The notes: generated from the sequence alone by a model not told the origin. A DNA stretch of 64,000 bases from Sinorhizobium psoraleae (GCF_013283645.1 NZ_JABEKV010000003.1:372001-436000), one strand, 5' to 3'. Shown: positions 26,786 to 38,512, counted from the stretch's first letter. Numbers and translations: made by a program.

Positions 26786-27778
26786 TTATTTCAGCCCCGC
26801 GACTGCACGGGGCGCCTCGCCCGCCCGCGAGACGCGGCGGCGAACGCTGTGCGGCACGTATCCGAACTGCTGCTTGAAGGCGCGGGAGAAGTTTGCGGCA
26901 TTTCCAAAGCCGCAGGCGACGGCGACTTCATTCACCTTGAGACTGGAATGCGTCAGCATGTCTGCGGCATGACCCAGCCTCAGATTGCGATAATAGGCGT
27001 TGGGCGATACGCCCACTTCGGCCTTGAAGGCGCGTTCGAGTTTGTCGGATGAGACGTTAAGCCGGCTGGCCAGATCCTCGATGCGCAATACGTCCTCGAT
27101 AGCATCTTCCATCATCGCCACTGCGGAAAGGACGAGGTCGTCGACGATGCCGCTCCGGATACGCAATGTCAGCTTTCGCCGGTCCGCATCCGGGCGCAAT
27201 GGGCTGTGCATGTACCAGCCGGCGACACCGTCGGCGAGTTCGGCGCCATAATCCCGTCCGATCATGTCCAGCATCATGTCGAGGCTGCCGATGCCGCCGA
27301 CGGAGGTGAAGCGGCGGCGGTCGATCACATAAAGGTCCGAGCGCATGTCGAGATGCGGGAATGCTTCCTTGAAGGCAGGCTGGCTCGTCCAGTGCAGCGT
27401 GCAGGCGTGACCATCGAGCAATCCTTTGCGCGCGAGGAAGAAGGCCGCGTCCGCCACCGCGCCAAGCTGCGCACCGGAGCGGAGATTCTTGCGGATCCAC
27501 GCCATCTCCTCGTCCGCGACGAGGTGCTCCGCGTCCCCGCCGGAACACACGATGATCCTGTCGACCTCGGGTGCGTTGCGCACATGAAAGTCCGGTTCGA
27601 TCCCGATGCCGTTCGACGCCTTGATTTTCTCGCCGGCCGCGACCGTGATCCAGGAATAACAGCGCCTGCCGGAAAGCGTGTTGGCTGCGCGCAGCGGCTC
27701 GATGATCGAACTGAAGGCCATCAGCGGAAAGTTTGGAAACATCAAAACCGCAAGGCGGATTTCCTGCGTATCCTTCAT
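26786..27778 (-). CDS. GlxA/AraC-family transcriptional regulator (DJ-1/PfpI-type sensor domain)
   Basis: A 330-residue protein with an N-terminal class-I glutamine-amidotransferase-like domain (about 5-190, CSGGDAEH at the nucleophile elbow) and a C-terminal AraC DNA-binding domain (about 220-320, IEDLASRLNVSSDKLERAF and a second helix-turn-helix VNEVAVACGFGNAANFSRAF). This architecture is shared with GbdR, CdhR and SouR, which control glycine betaine, carnitine and sarcosine catabolism. It is second in the operon, 8 bases after the MttB-like gene. Confidence 0.9.
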   Translation of the reverse strand: MKDTQEIRLAVLMFPNFPLMAFSSIIEPLRAANTLSGRRCYSWITVAAGEKIKASNGIGIEPDFHVRNAPEVDRIIVCSGGDAEHLVADEEMAWIRKNLRSGAQLGAVADAAFFLARKGLLDGHACTLHWTSQPAFKEAFPHLDMRSDLYVIDRRRFTSVGGIGSLDMMLDMIGRDYGAELADGVAGWYMHSPLRPDADRRKLTLRIRSGIVDDLVLSAVAMMEDAIEDVLRIEDLASRLNVSSDKLERAFKAEVGVSPNAYYRNLRLGHAADMLTHSSLKVNEVAVACGFGNAANFSRAFKQQFGYVPHSVRRRVSRAGEAPRAVAGLK

Positions 27779-27786
27779 CGGCCCCC

Positions 27787-29322
27787 TCAAGGTTCGCCCG
27801 CCCCGATCTCCGCGCGCCGCTTGATCATGTAGGCATCGAGCTCTTCTCGGATTGCCGGGTCGAGTGCCGGCTCCTCGTATTCACGCAAGGCCTGCTGCCA
27901 GATGTCGGTCGCGCGCTCCAGCGCATCGCGCCCACCCGCCTCCTGCCAGCTGCCGTAGTTCTGCCAGTTGGACAGCATCGGCTGGTAGAAGGCCGTCTCG
28001 TACCGCGCCATCGTGTGTTCTGAACCGAAAAAGTGTCCGCCGGCGGGTACCGCCTTGATGGCTTCGAAACCGAGATCGTCCTCGGAGAAGGGCATGGGCG
28101 CGAGAAAGCCCATCATGTTCTGCAGGATCTCCACGTCGAGCACGAGCTTCTCATAGGACGCCGTCAATCCGCCTTCGAGCCATCCCGCAGCGTGATAGAT
28201 GAGGTTGGCGCCGCCAAGCACCGCACCCCAGGTCGCCATCTCCGTCTCATACGCCGCCTGGAGGTCGACAACGTTCGAGGCGTTGGCGTTCGATGTGCGA
28301 TAGGGCAGCTTGTAGCGCCGCGCGAGCTGGCCCGCGATGACGTTCGCCTTGGCGTTCTCCGGCGTTCCGAAGGCTGGCGCGCCGGAGCGCATGTCCACGT
28401 TGGACGTGAACGCGCCGTACATGACCGGCGTCCCCGGATTGACCAGCTGCGCGAGCGTGACGCCGAACAGCGCCTCGGCATTCTGCTGGCAGAGCGCCGC
28501 CGCCAGCGTCACCGGCGTCATGGCGCCCATGAGCGTGAAGGGCGTGATGGTCACCGGCTGCCCGTGCTCGGCCATGGCGATCAGTCCGTCAGCCATCGCA
28601 TCGTCGAAAAGCCGCGGCGAGTTCACAGAGATGATGGTGATGACACCGGGGGATTGGCGCATCTCCTCGACGCTGATGCCGCGCGCGATTGCCATCATGT
28701 TGATGCCGTCGACGGCGCGCCCGCGGCCGATAGCGGTACAGTGGAAGCAGAGATCGCTGAGTGTAAGATTTGCGTTGTAGGTATCGAGGTGCCGCGAATT
28801 GGCCGGCAGCTCGATCGGTGCGCACACCTGGTTTCCAAGAATATGGATCGCGTTGAAGTAATGGGCCAGCCGCGTGAAGTTCTGGTAATCGGTCAGATTG
28901 CCCTGCCGCCGGCCGTTGATCCGGTCGTGCACGTTCGGCGGGCCCGCCACGAGACCGAAAGCCATCGTATTGCCGCCGACCGTCAGCCGCTTCGCCGGGT
29001 TGCGGCTGGTGAGCGTGAAGGAGGACGGTGCGGTGGCCAGTGCGGCGTCGACAATGGATTCGTCGACTCGGACCGTCAGGTTCGCGCGGTCGACGATGGC
29101 GCCCGCCTTCTCGAACAGCGTCATCGCCTTTTCGCTCATGACGCGGATGCCGATTTCCGAGAGAATGCGTATCGAATTGCGATGAAGCGCCTCTATACGC
29201 TCCTCATCGACAAGCTTCATCGGGGTATAGGTATTGACGACCTCCTGCCATGGTAGCTGTGAGATGCCGCCGCCGCCCCGGGTTGCCCGCGATCGCCGTC
29301 CGCCGCCGCGTCTATCACTCAT
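27787..29322 (-). CDS. MttB/trimethylamine methyltransferase family protein (non-pyrrolysine)
   Basis: A 511-residue COG5598 protein. The homology begins PWQEVVNTYTPMKLVDEERIEAL and runs to the end. There is no in-frame amber codon, so it is the pyrrolysine-free type whose characterised members demethylate glycine betaine, proline betaine or carnitine onto a corrinoid protein. The chosen ATG gives an Arg/Gly-rich leader (MSDRRGGGRRSR). It heads the operon; no corrinoid protein or reactivase gene is visible in the window. Confidence 0.87.
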   Translation of the reverse strand: MSDRRGGGRRSRATRGGGGISQLPWQEVVNTYTPMKLVDEERIEALHRNSIRILSEIGIRVMSEKAMTLFEKAGAIVDRANLTVRVDESIVDAALATAPSSFTLTSRNPAKRLTVGGNTMAFGLVAGPPNVHDRINGRRQGNLTDYQNFTRLAHYFNAIHILGNQVCAPIELPANSRHLDTYNANLTLSDLCFHCTAIGRGRAVDGINMMAIARGISVEEMRQSPGVITIISVNSPRLFDDAMADGLIAMAEHGQPVTITPFTLMGAMTPVTLAAALCQQNAEALFGVTLAQLVNPGTPVMYGAFTSNVDMRSGAPAFGTPENAKANVIAGQLARRYKLPYRTSNANASNVVDLQAAYETEMATWGAVLGGANLIYHAAGWLEGGLTASYEKLVLDVEILQNMMGFLAPMPFSEDDLGFEAIKAVPAGGHFFGSEHTMARYETAFYQPMLSNWQNYGSWQEAGGRDALERATDIWQQALREYEEPALDPAIREELDAYMIKRRAEIGAGEP

Positions 29323-29550
29323 CGAGAACTGCCTTTCATGCAATGCATCCACCCACCGGGGGCAATAAGAAGCCCGGTCGTGGATACTTGCGCTTTTGTG
29401 TTCCGCCTCACTGAAACTATGGCCAATCATGCACCGGTCTTCACATGATAAGTTCGGCGGCAATGGCCAAAAAAAACCATGTCATGACGCGCTTGCGACT
29501 TGCAAGTGCGGAAGCGGCCGGGCTAGCGTCGTGCAAAAAGGGAACTTCAG

Positions 29551-30438
29551 ATGAAGCCGCCACCGCCATTGAACTACATCCGGTCCTTCGAGTGCTCCGC
29601 CCGGCATCTAAGCTTCACTGAGGCGGCCAACGAACTGGGCTATACGCAGGCCGCCATCAGCAATCACGTGCGCGCGCTCGAACAATATCTCGGGCGCCAG
29701 CTCTTTATTCGCTATCCGCGGAGCCTCAAGCTGACCGAGATGGGGGAGGCCTTTCTTCCCACCCTGCGCCAGGCACTCACCCAGATCGATTTCGCCACGG
29801 AAGCCGTCCTGGCTTCAGCGCGCAACAAAACTGTGGTCATCTCCTGCCCGACGAGCCTTGCCGAAAATTGGCTGGCAAAGTGCGTCGCCGGTTTCAGCAG
29901 GAAACATCCTGACGTCGAAATCCTTCTGCATGGCACGATCTGGGAGGATTCGACCGAGCAGATCGCCGATATCCTCATTTCGATCCGTCGCTTCGACAAT
30001 ATGCCGGCAAACGGCATGCAATTGTGGAACGACAGGCTCGTGCTTCTGTGCGCGCCGCAACTCGTCCACGGCCAGAATTCCATCAAGACGCCGGGGGACC
30101 TTCTGAGATCGAACTGGATCGCCGTGCACGGACGGCAGGAGTTCTGGCAGGACATGGCCGACGCGCTCGGCATCGATGCATCCGCAAACGACAAGCGGCT
30201 TTCCACGAACTCCACAAACATCGCGCTGGAGATGGCGGCGAGCGGCGCCGGCTGCATCGTGACCACCCAGTCGCTTGCGCGGACCTACATCGACCGTGGC
30301 CTGCTCGTCGAGCCGTTCCAGACCCGGACCAAGAGCGCGTGGAACTACTACCTCGCCGAGGGCCAGGCGTCAAAAAGCACGACTGTCGCCAAGGTGCGCG
30401 AGTGGATTGTCGCCGAGGCCCAGAAGGTGATCGGCTGA
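29551..30438 (+). CDS. LysR-family transcriptional regulator (GcvA-like)
   Basis: A 295-residue regulator with an N-terminal winged helix (LSFTEAANELGYTQAAISNHV, about residues 20-40) and a periplasmic-binding-like effector domain. The similarity is to GcvA-type regulators. It is divergent from the MttB-like operon and 223 bases upstream of the dimethylglycine-dehydrogenase-like gene on the same strand, so it may control one or both. Confidence 0.9.
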   Translation: MKPPPPLNYIRSFECSARHLSFTEAANELGYTQAAISNHVRALEQYLGRQLFIRYPRSLKLTEMGEAFLPTLRQALTQIDFATEAVLASARNKTVVISCPTSLAENWLAKCVAGFSRKHPDVEILLHGTIWEDSTEQIADILISIRRFDNMPANGMQLWNDRLVLLCAPQLVHGQNSIKTPGDLLRSNWIAVHGRQEFWQDMADALGIDASANDKRLSTNSTNIALEMAASGAGCIVTTQSLARTYIDRGLLVEPFQTRTKSAWNYYLAEGQASKSTTVAKVREWIVAEAQKVIG

Positions 30439-30661
30439 CCGCCTAAAACACAGAAAGAGCCGACTTCAGACTAGCCGAACCCCATCCGGCAACAAGCGAA
30501 AATTGCGGGATCAATGACCCCGTTTTATTTGTCCATCTGACACCGAAAGGGGCCGATTTCACGCTCTCGCCGCCTTTTGGAAGAAACCGCCCGCCCCTAA
30601 ACTGAGGTCCGCCGGCACAGGCCCGCCGGCAGCAGACGTCATCAGTTCAAGGTTGGAATCT

Positions 30662-33082
30662 ATGCGCTCCCACGCTCAAGCGGTCGTCATCGGCGGCGGT
30701 CTCATCGGTTGTTCCATTCTCTACCATCTCACCAAGCTCGGCTGGTCCGACGTCGTACTTTTGGAGCGCAGCGAACTGACGTCGGGTTCGACCTGGCATG
30801 CGGCGGCCAATATCCACGGCCTGCACGACTCCACCAATATCAGCCTGCTCCAGCACTATACCATGACGCTTTACAAGGAACTGGAAGTGGAGACCGGGCA
30901 AGGCTGCGGCGTCTTCCAGCCAGGCTCCCTCTATCTCGCGCAGACCGAGGCGCGCGAGCATCAGCTCAGGCTGCAGGAGGCCAAGGCGCGCCGATACAAG
31001 ATGAACTTCTACGAGATCGGTCGTGACGAGGCGGAGCGCCTGCATCCGCTCGTCAATTTCGACGGCATCCGCTGCATCATGTACGAGCCCGAGGGCGGTA
31101 ATGTCGACCCCTCCGGCGTCACGATGGCCTATGCCGCCGGCGCGCGCCGGCGGGGTGCGGAAATCCACCGTTTCACACCAGTGATCGGCACCGAGGCGCA
31201 ACCGGACGGCAGCTGGATCGTGCGCACGCCCAAAGGCGACATCCGCACCCAATGGGTCGTCAACGCGGCCGGGTTGTGGGGCCGTGAAGTCGCCGCCATG
31301 GCGGGGCTCGAACTTCCGTTGATCCCGACGGAACACCAGTATTTCGTGACCGAGACGATCCCGGAAATCGCCGCGCTCGACCGGCGGCTTCCCTCCGTGG
31401 CGGACCGCGACGGCGAATATTACCTCCGGCAGGAAGGCCTCGGCCTTTTGATCGGCGCCTATGAACGCGACATGCGCTTCTGGGCAGAGGAAGGCACGCC
31501 GCTCGGCTTCGGCCACGAGCTCTTCCCCGACGATCTCGAACGCATCGAGGACAACATGATGCGCGCCATCGACCGTGTGCCGGTCGTCGGAATGGCGGGC
31601 ATCAAGCGCGTGATCAACGGGCCGATGATCTGGTCGCCGGACAGCGCGGTCCTCTTCGGCCCCGTGCCGGAGCTGACGAACTACTTCTGCTGCAACGGCA
31701 TCATCCCCGGCTTCTCGCAGTCGGGCGGCATGGGCAAACTTGCGGCGGAGTGGATGATAGAGGGTGAACCGTCGCTCGACATGTTCGGCTGGGACATGGC
31801 GCGTTTCGGCAACTGGGCGAACAAGGCCTTCACCAAGGCGCGCGTGCAGGACCAGTACAGCCACCGCTTCAAGATCCACTTCCCCAACGAGGAGCGGGCG
31901 GCCGGCCGACCCGTTCGCACCCGGCCGGCCTATGAGAAACAGAAGGCTATGGGCGCGGTCTTCGGCCTCAATTTCGGCTGGGAACATCCGCTCTGGTTCT
32001 CCGCCGATGGCGAGCCGAAGGAAGAGACAATCGGCTTTATCCGCCAGAACTGGTGGGCGCCCGTCGGCCGCGAGGCCCGCATGCTGCGCGAGAATGCCGG
32101 CATCATCGACATATCCAACTTCGCCAAATATGCGGTGAAGGGGCCCGGCGCCGCCGAGTGGCTTGACGCGCTCTTCGCCAACCGCATGCCGACTGAGATC
32201 GGCCGCTCGTGCCTGACGCCGCTCATCGGCAAGCGCGGCGGCATCGCGGGAGATTTCACCGTGACGAAGCTCGGCGAGCACGAGTTCATGATTTTCGGCT
32301 CCGGCATGGCGGAGCGCTACCACCAGCGGTTCTTCAAGGCGGTTCCGCTGCCAGAAGGCACCACCTTCACGTCGATGACGGAGCGCCTCTGCGCCTTCAA
32401 CATCGCCGGTCCGAAATCCCGCGAATTGCTCATGCGGCTGACGAACGAAGACCTTTCCAACGAGAGCTTCCCGTTCATGCGGTCGCGCAGGATGAGTGTC
32501 GCGGGCGTCGATGTCGTCGCGCTGCGCGTCTCCTTCACCGGTGATCTCGGCTGGGAGCTCTACTGCGACGCCGACCAGCAGGTCGCGCTCTACGACGCCT
32601 TGCTCGAGGCCGGCAAGGACCTCGGCGCAGGCCCGGTCGGCTCACGCGCGCTCGCCTCGCTGCGCATAGAAAAGGGCTACGGCAGCTGGAGCCGCGAGTA
32701 CTCGCCGGAATATTGGCCGCAGGAAAGTGGTCTCGGCCGCTTGATCAAGATCGACAAGGGCGCCTTCCTGAACAGGGACGCCTATCAGAAGATTGCCGGG
32801 GAGCACCCGAGGCAGAAGCTCGCCATGGTATCAATCGACGCCAGGGATGCGGATGCCACCGGCGGCGAGCCGATCTTTCTTCATGACGGCACCCCGATCG
32901 GCCAGGTCTCGTCCGGCGCGTATGGCTATAGCGTCGGCATGTCGCTCGCCCTCTGCTACATCAAGGCCGATATGGCGAAGCCGGGGGACAAGGTCAGCGT
33001 CGCGATCCTCGGCCGTCCCCATGATGCAATAGTCCTGGAACGGCCGCCGTTCGACCCGGAAGGGGAAAGGCTGAGATCGTGA
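30662..33082 (+). CDS. Dimethylglycine/sarcosine dehydrogenase-like flavoprotein with GcvT domain
   Basis: An 806-residue three-part protein. An N-terminal FAD domain (VVIGGGLIGCSILYHL, about 9-24) carries the STWHAA motif where family members bind FAD covalently through His. A middle FAO_M domain and a C-terminal GcvT/aminomethyltransferase domain (about 420-800) follow. Such enzymes oxidatively N-demethylate methylated amines and hand the one-carbon unit to tetrahydrofolate. The ATG giving MRSHAQAVV is chosen over a TTG three codons upstream. It is followed by a strong terminator. Confidence 0.88.
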   Translation: MRSHAQAVVIGGGLIGCSILYHLTKLGWSDVVLLERSELTSGSTWHAAANIHGLHDSTNISLLQHYTMTLYKELEVETGQGCGVFQPGSLYLAQTEAREHQLRLQEAKARRYKMNFYEIGRDEAERLHPLVNFDGIRCIMYEPEGGNVDPSGVTMAYAAGARRRGAEIHRFTPVIGTEAQPDGSWIVRTPKGDIRTQWVVNAAGLWGREVAAMAGLELPLIPTEHQYFVTETIPEIAALDRRLPSVADRDGEYYLRQEGLGLLIGAYERDMRFWAEEGTPLGFGHELFPDDLERIEDNMMRAIDRVPVVGMAGIKRVINGPMIWSPDSAVLFGPVPELTNYFCCNGIIPGFSQSGGMGKLAAEWMIEGEPSLDMFGWDMARFGNWANKAFTKARVQDQYSHRFKIHFPNEERAAGRPVRTRPAYEKQKAMGAVFGLNFGWEHPLWFSADGEPKEETIGFIRQNWWAPVGREARMLRENAGIIDISNFAKYAVKGPGAAEWLDALFANRMPTEIGRSCLTPLIGKRGGIAGDFTVTKLGEHEFMIFGSGMAERYHQRFFKAVPLPEGTTFTSMTERLCAFNIAGPKSRELLMRLTNEDLSNESFPFMRSRRMSVAGVDVVALRVSFTGDLGWELYCDADQQVALYDALLEAGKDLGAGPVGSRALASLRIEKGYGSWSREYSPEYWPQESGLGRLIKIDKGAFLNRDAYQKIAGEHPRQKLAMVSIDARDADATGGEPIFLHDGTPIGQVSSGAYGYSVGMSLALCYIKADMAKPGDKVSVAILGRPHDAIVLERPPFDPEGERLRS

Positions 33083-33224
33083 CAGCCGTGCGGCGCGTCT
33101 GATCGGCAGATTAGGCGGTCGGAATCCTGCCGCATTACCTCTTGCCGCTGGCGGCCGCCTGCTTCGCGCTGACATTTTGTCGAGGCGACGAGATCTGACG
33201 AGGACGATTTCATCCCGCAATGGA

Positions 33225-33264
33225 TGCCTGGACGCGGCCAAGAGCCGCGTCCAGGCAGGTTTTT
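33225..33264 (+). terminator. Rho-independent terminator after the dimethylglycine-dehydrogenase-like gene
   Basis: A 14-bp perfect stem (TGCCTGGACGCGGC / GCCGCGTCCAGGCA) with a five-base loop, then GGTTTTT on the plus strand. It sits four bases before the convergent katG stop. Confidence 0.85.
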
Positions 33265-33268
33265 CCGA

Positions 33269-35467
<2,199 letters not shown>

Positions 35468-35582
35468 TCATATGTCTGCCATTCAAAAGGGGGCATTGTC
35501 TGTCGGAGCCTTCGATCAGTGCGCCATTTCAGCGTGGCCCCTCCGGTTTGAGCCGGAGACACAGGTCGATGCGCATCCTCCA

Positions 35583-35892
35583 CTGATACAGCATCGTTAT
35601 TTCGAAGCTTTGACACGACATGGTCGCTTCCGGCTCGCGGCTGACGCCTGTGCAATCTCTCAGCCAGCATTATCAATGCAAATCAAAGAACTCGAAGAAG
35701 AATTGGGCAACGACCTCTTTGAACGTAGCGCGCGTGAAGTGAGACTGACCGTGTTCGATCAACGTTCGCGCTGCGCGTCCGCGACATCTTTCGTGCCGTG
35801 GATGAACTGGGAGAGTTCCAACGATTGCACCCTACCTGTTACCGGCCATCATAAACGATCTGAACAGAACGTTCGACGGTATTCAAATATAG
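35583..35892 (+). pseudogene. oxyR: Remnant of oxyR (LysR-type peroxide sensor)
   Basis: In one frame from 35583 the sequence reads LIQHRYFEALTRHGRFRLAA, then ISQPALSMQIKELEEELGND and LFERSAREVRLT, the OxyR DNA-binding domain. It then slips frame (RDIFRAVDELGE), loses about 20 expected codons, and resumes as IAPYLLPAIINDLNRTFD before a stop at 35890. The conventional start is also missing, and the effector domain is gone. It lies divergent from katG, the normal rhizobial arrangement. Confidence 0.85.
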
Positions 35893-36105
35893 GTGCATGA
35901 GACGCAAACGGCGAAGTTTCCCCGGCTCTCGCGTATGATAGGAATGATCCGGCGCAATTCGACGCCATTGGTCAAACAGCTCCTGCAGATTTCCGACGTG
36001 GTCCGCCGGTCGGCCTACGCCATGCGCGAACAGCACTTTTCGACAACCGCTGGCGACCGAACCGGAAAGGCGCACGACTCGAACATCTAGGGAAGGAGTA
36101 GCAGG

Positions 36106-36459
36106 ATGACCGTACAGCGCATCGTCGCGAATATCGCAGCAGAAACTGTCCCGGACGTTCGGAAGTTTTATTCCGATCTTTTCGGGCTTGATGTCGTCAT
36201 GGATCTCGGGTGGATTGCCACGCTGGCGTCGCGCGAAACGACCTTTCCCCAGATCAGCATCCTCAGCGAGGGCGGCTCAGGCGCGCCTGTGCCCGATCTG
36301 TCGATCGAAGTCGACAATGTGGACGAGGTGTACCGTCGCGCGAAAGAGATCGGATGCAAGGTCGTTCACGATCTGACCGACGAACCCTGGGGCGTAAGAC
36401 GCTTCTTCATCGCCGACCCGACAGGCAAGCTGCTCAACGTGCTCTCGCATCTTCGTTAG
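36106..36459 (+). CDS. VOC (glyoxalase/bleomycin-resistance fold) family protein
   Basis: A 117-residue single-domain protein with paired beta-alpha-beta modules (VPDVRKFYSDLFGLDVVMDL and VDEVYRRAKEIGCKV...ADPTGKLLNVLSH). Strong ribosome site (AAGGAG). VOC proteins include glyoxalases, dioxygenases and antibiotic-binding proteins; the few candidate metal ligands do not identify a reaction. Monocistronic. Confidence 0.85.
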   Translation: MTVQRIVANIAAETVPDVRKFYSDLFGLDVVMDLGWIATLASRETTFPQISILSEGGSGAPVPDLSIEVDNVDEVYRRAKEIGCKVVHDLTDEPWGVRRFFIADPTGKLLNVLSHLR

Positions 36460-36672
36460 AGCGTTTCCTCTCGGGGATACGACCCCTTGCTGGTGATCTG
36501 GATGGTCGTTGCAGGGGGTTCTTGCGGCCGAGAGCTGCCGGTCGGTGACAGTGCTATTGGAGCCGTCACCGCTCGTCGAGGGCGGGAGAGTTCGACCTGT
36601 AGCTTCGCCTTGGCGCCGATCACATTGTGGTGGCCGGAAAGCCGCCAACCCGTCCTTGTCCAGACCAGGTCC

Positions 36673-37074
36673 TCACTTTTCCCCAATCAGGCCCTTGATT
36701 TCCGCCAGCTTCTTCATGCAGCCCTGCTCATCATTGGCTTCGGCCATTTTGCGCGCTTCCGCTAACAGCTGGCTTGGCTTGTCGGCACTTTCCCCGGTCC
36801 GTGTCCCGGTTACCTGCTCCTGATGGGGCGAAACCGCTTCAGTCTGGGTACCGGTCGATCCTGTCGTTTCGGTTCCAACGCCCTGCTTCTGTTTACCGGG
36901 CATCACTTCTTCCTGGTGCTCCGTAACGGGCACGCCGGACGTGCTGCCGCTTGCACCCGTTTCCGCGGCAACCATAGCTTGCTCGAGTTTCGCAAGTTCC
37001 TGACTGCAGTTCGCAAATGCCGGCGCAGCCAACAGAAGGGGAAGGGCGGTAGCTGCTATGAGACGTATCAACAT
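36673..37074 (-). CDS. Small secreted or periplasmic protein, function unknown
   Basis: A 133-residue protein with a strong signal peptide (MLIRLIAATALPLLLAAPAF before ANCSQEL). The mature part has two cysteines, one near each end (NCSQEL and EQGCMKK), bracketing a Gly/Thr/Gln-rich linker with the twice-occurring motif HQE(E/Q)V followed by G-T-E/R-T. Short amphipathic helices lie at both ends. The ATG after GAAGAGA is chosen since it begins the signal peptide. No family recognised. Confidence 0.75.
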   Translation of the reverse strand: MLIRLIAATALPLLLAAPAFANCSQELAKLEQAMVAAETGASGSTSGVPVTEHQEEVMPGKQKQGVGTETTGSTGTQTEAVSPHQEQVTGTRTGESADKPSQLLAEARKMAEANDEQGCMKKLAEIKGLIGEK

Positions 37075-37552
37075 TTTTCTCTTCGCTCGCTGTTTAGGGA
37101 CGCAATGCATCCGTTACACTGTGGAGCAAACTAAGCTCTGCGCGAAGAGTTCCCTGCAGACAGCTGAGTTTCTTTCAAATTCAGCCGCGAGCATTTTCCA
37201 ACAGATTGCACGTCATATACTATGCGCGGGACAATGCCGTCTCGTGAAACCTTTGGCTGTTGAGCAGGATTTCTTTCACCACGCGGTTGCTGTTGCGTCA
37301 CCCGCAGTTGTGATCGTTCCTGTGGTGGTCCGAATGCGCATTCCCCTGCCGTTCAGCACGGTCTCCGCTTCCCGCCGGCCGTTCGTGGAGACCGGAGGCC
37401 GCGGCTACGCGCCGCCGCGCGCGGACGCTCGATGGAGGACGAGGCGCGCAACATCCTGCGCACGGCACACTGAAGCCGGCGCAAAGCCTCGCCGTTCCAA
37501 ACAGTCGACCATCGGCCCGGTCGTTTCACCACGGCGCGGCAAAGGGCAGGTC
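37075..37552. other. 478-base stretch without a supported gene
   Basis: It holds the promoter side of the secreted-protein gene and the 3' flank of the Rrf2 regulator. No conserved frame or known repeat was recognised. Confidence 0.45.
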
Positions 37553-38008
37553 TCAGCCGGCTCCGCTGCGAAACGGCGCCACGAGGTCTTCGTTCTCGCT
37601 GGCCGCGAACTGTTCGAGCGTCATATTGTCGAGGATCCCTGCGATGGCGTCGCGCACGACCACCATCGAGCGCCGCACGTGACAGCGCTCCGGATCGCGA
37701 CAGTCGTCGCAGGCCTCGAAGGCGGTGCGGCTGGCACAGCGGATCGGCGCAAGCGGGCCGTCGAGCGTGCGGATCACCTGGCCGACGCGGATCTCGGCCG
37801 CCGGGCGCGCGAGCGAATAGCCGCCGCCGGGGCCCTTCTTCGAGCGAAGGAAGCCGGCGTTGCGGAGTTCCAGCATGATCGTGTCGAGAAATTTCTTCGG
37901 CAAATTGTTACGGACGGCGATATCGGTGATGAAGGCCGTTTCGCCCGGCTGAAGCTGGGCAAGGTCAACCATGGCCTTCAGCCCGTATTTTCCCTTTTTT
38001 GTCAGCAT
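37553..38008 (-). CDS. Rrf2-family transcriptional regulator (probable Fe-S sensor)
   Basis: A 151-residue Rrf2 protein with an N-terminal winged helix (MLTKKGKYGLKAMVDLA) and the wing RSKKGPGGGYSLARP. Candidate Fe-S ligands are the cysteines in RCAS and in ACDDCRDPERC. Rrf2 regulators include IscR, NsrR and RirA; the N-terminus differs from RirA and NsrR as I know them, so no symbol is given. The ATG starting MLTKKGK is chosen on homology. It lies near an iron uptake operon and a denitrification island, so iron or NO sensing is plausible. Confidence 0.87.
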   Translation of the reverse strand: MLTKKGKYGLKAMVDLAQLQPGETAFITDIAVRNNLPKKFLDTIMLELRNAGFLRSKKGPGGGYSLARPAAEIRVGQVIRTLDGPLAPIRCASRTAFEACDDCRDPERCHVRRSMVVVRDAIAGILDNMTLEQFAASENEDLVAPFRSGAG

Positions 38009-38512
38009 GAGACACAGCTTTCGAGAAAGACTTTTGCCAGTGGCCGCCCACCACACCGGGCGTCGCGCCGGCTCATACATTCATGGGGCATCTTAGATAT
38101 ATGTTATATAGATCAACCCCATTCCGGCGGCAAGAAATCAATTCAGTTCCCAGATAGATTTACTGTGAAGCTGTTGTCGATCGTGCCGTCGAAACGCGAT
38201 CGCAGCTCGCCTTTGGAACAGCAGCGGTCGCGGACCTTCACGATGAAACCGGGGCCGACGCTCTCACCCTGCCCCCCAAGGCAAGATCACTTGACCCGGC
38301 TCGCCCCTTGCTCGCCAACAGCATCGAAGAACGGGAAAATCGCGTCGCCTGACGCGGCTTGCGGACAAGTACGCTAATCACCCGTCCGGCGGCCGCGAAC
38401 GCCCATCTGATGTTGCTCGGTACGATTTCGAAGCATTGCGCATGGCTTCGACGGCGAGTCACGTCAATCGCGCCCGCGGGAACGAACCCTTTACCGGCGG
38501 GTGCGCGGCCTA
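38009..38512. other. Upstream region of the Rrf2 gene without a supported gene
   Basis: An AT-rich patch at 38093-38118 (TTAGATATATGTTATATAG, containing overlapping dyads) is a likely promoter or operator of the Rrf2 gene. Nothing else coding was recognised up to the repeat at 38513. Confidence 0.45.

Noticed and set aside
30662-33082. DMSP demethylase (DmdA) for the GcvT-containing protein
   Set aside because: DmdA lacks the N-terminal FAD oxidase part; the 806-residue three-domain layout fits dimethylglycine/sarcosine dehydrogenases.
35893-36090. Open frame after the oxyR remnant
   Set aside because: It begins with a non-ATG codon, has no ribosome site or domain, and lies in decayed sequence.
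37553-38008. Naming the Rrf2 regulator rirA or nsrR
   Set aside because: The N-terminus (MLTKKGKYGLKAMVDL) differs from both as I know them, so only the family is given.
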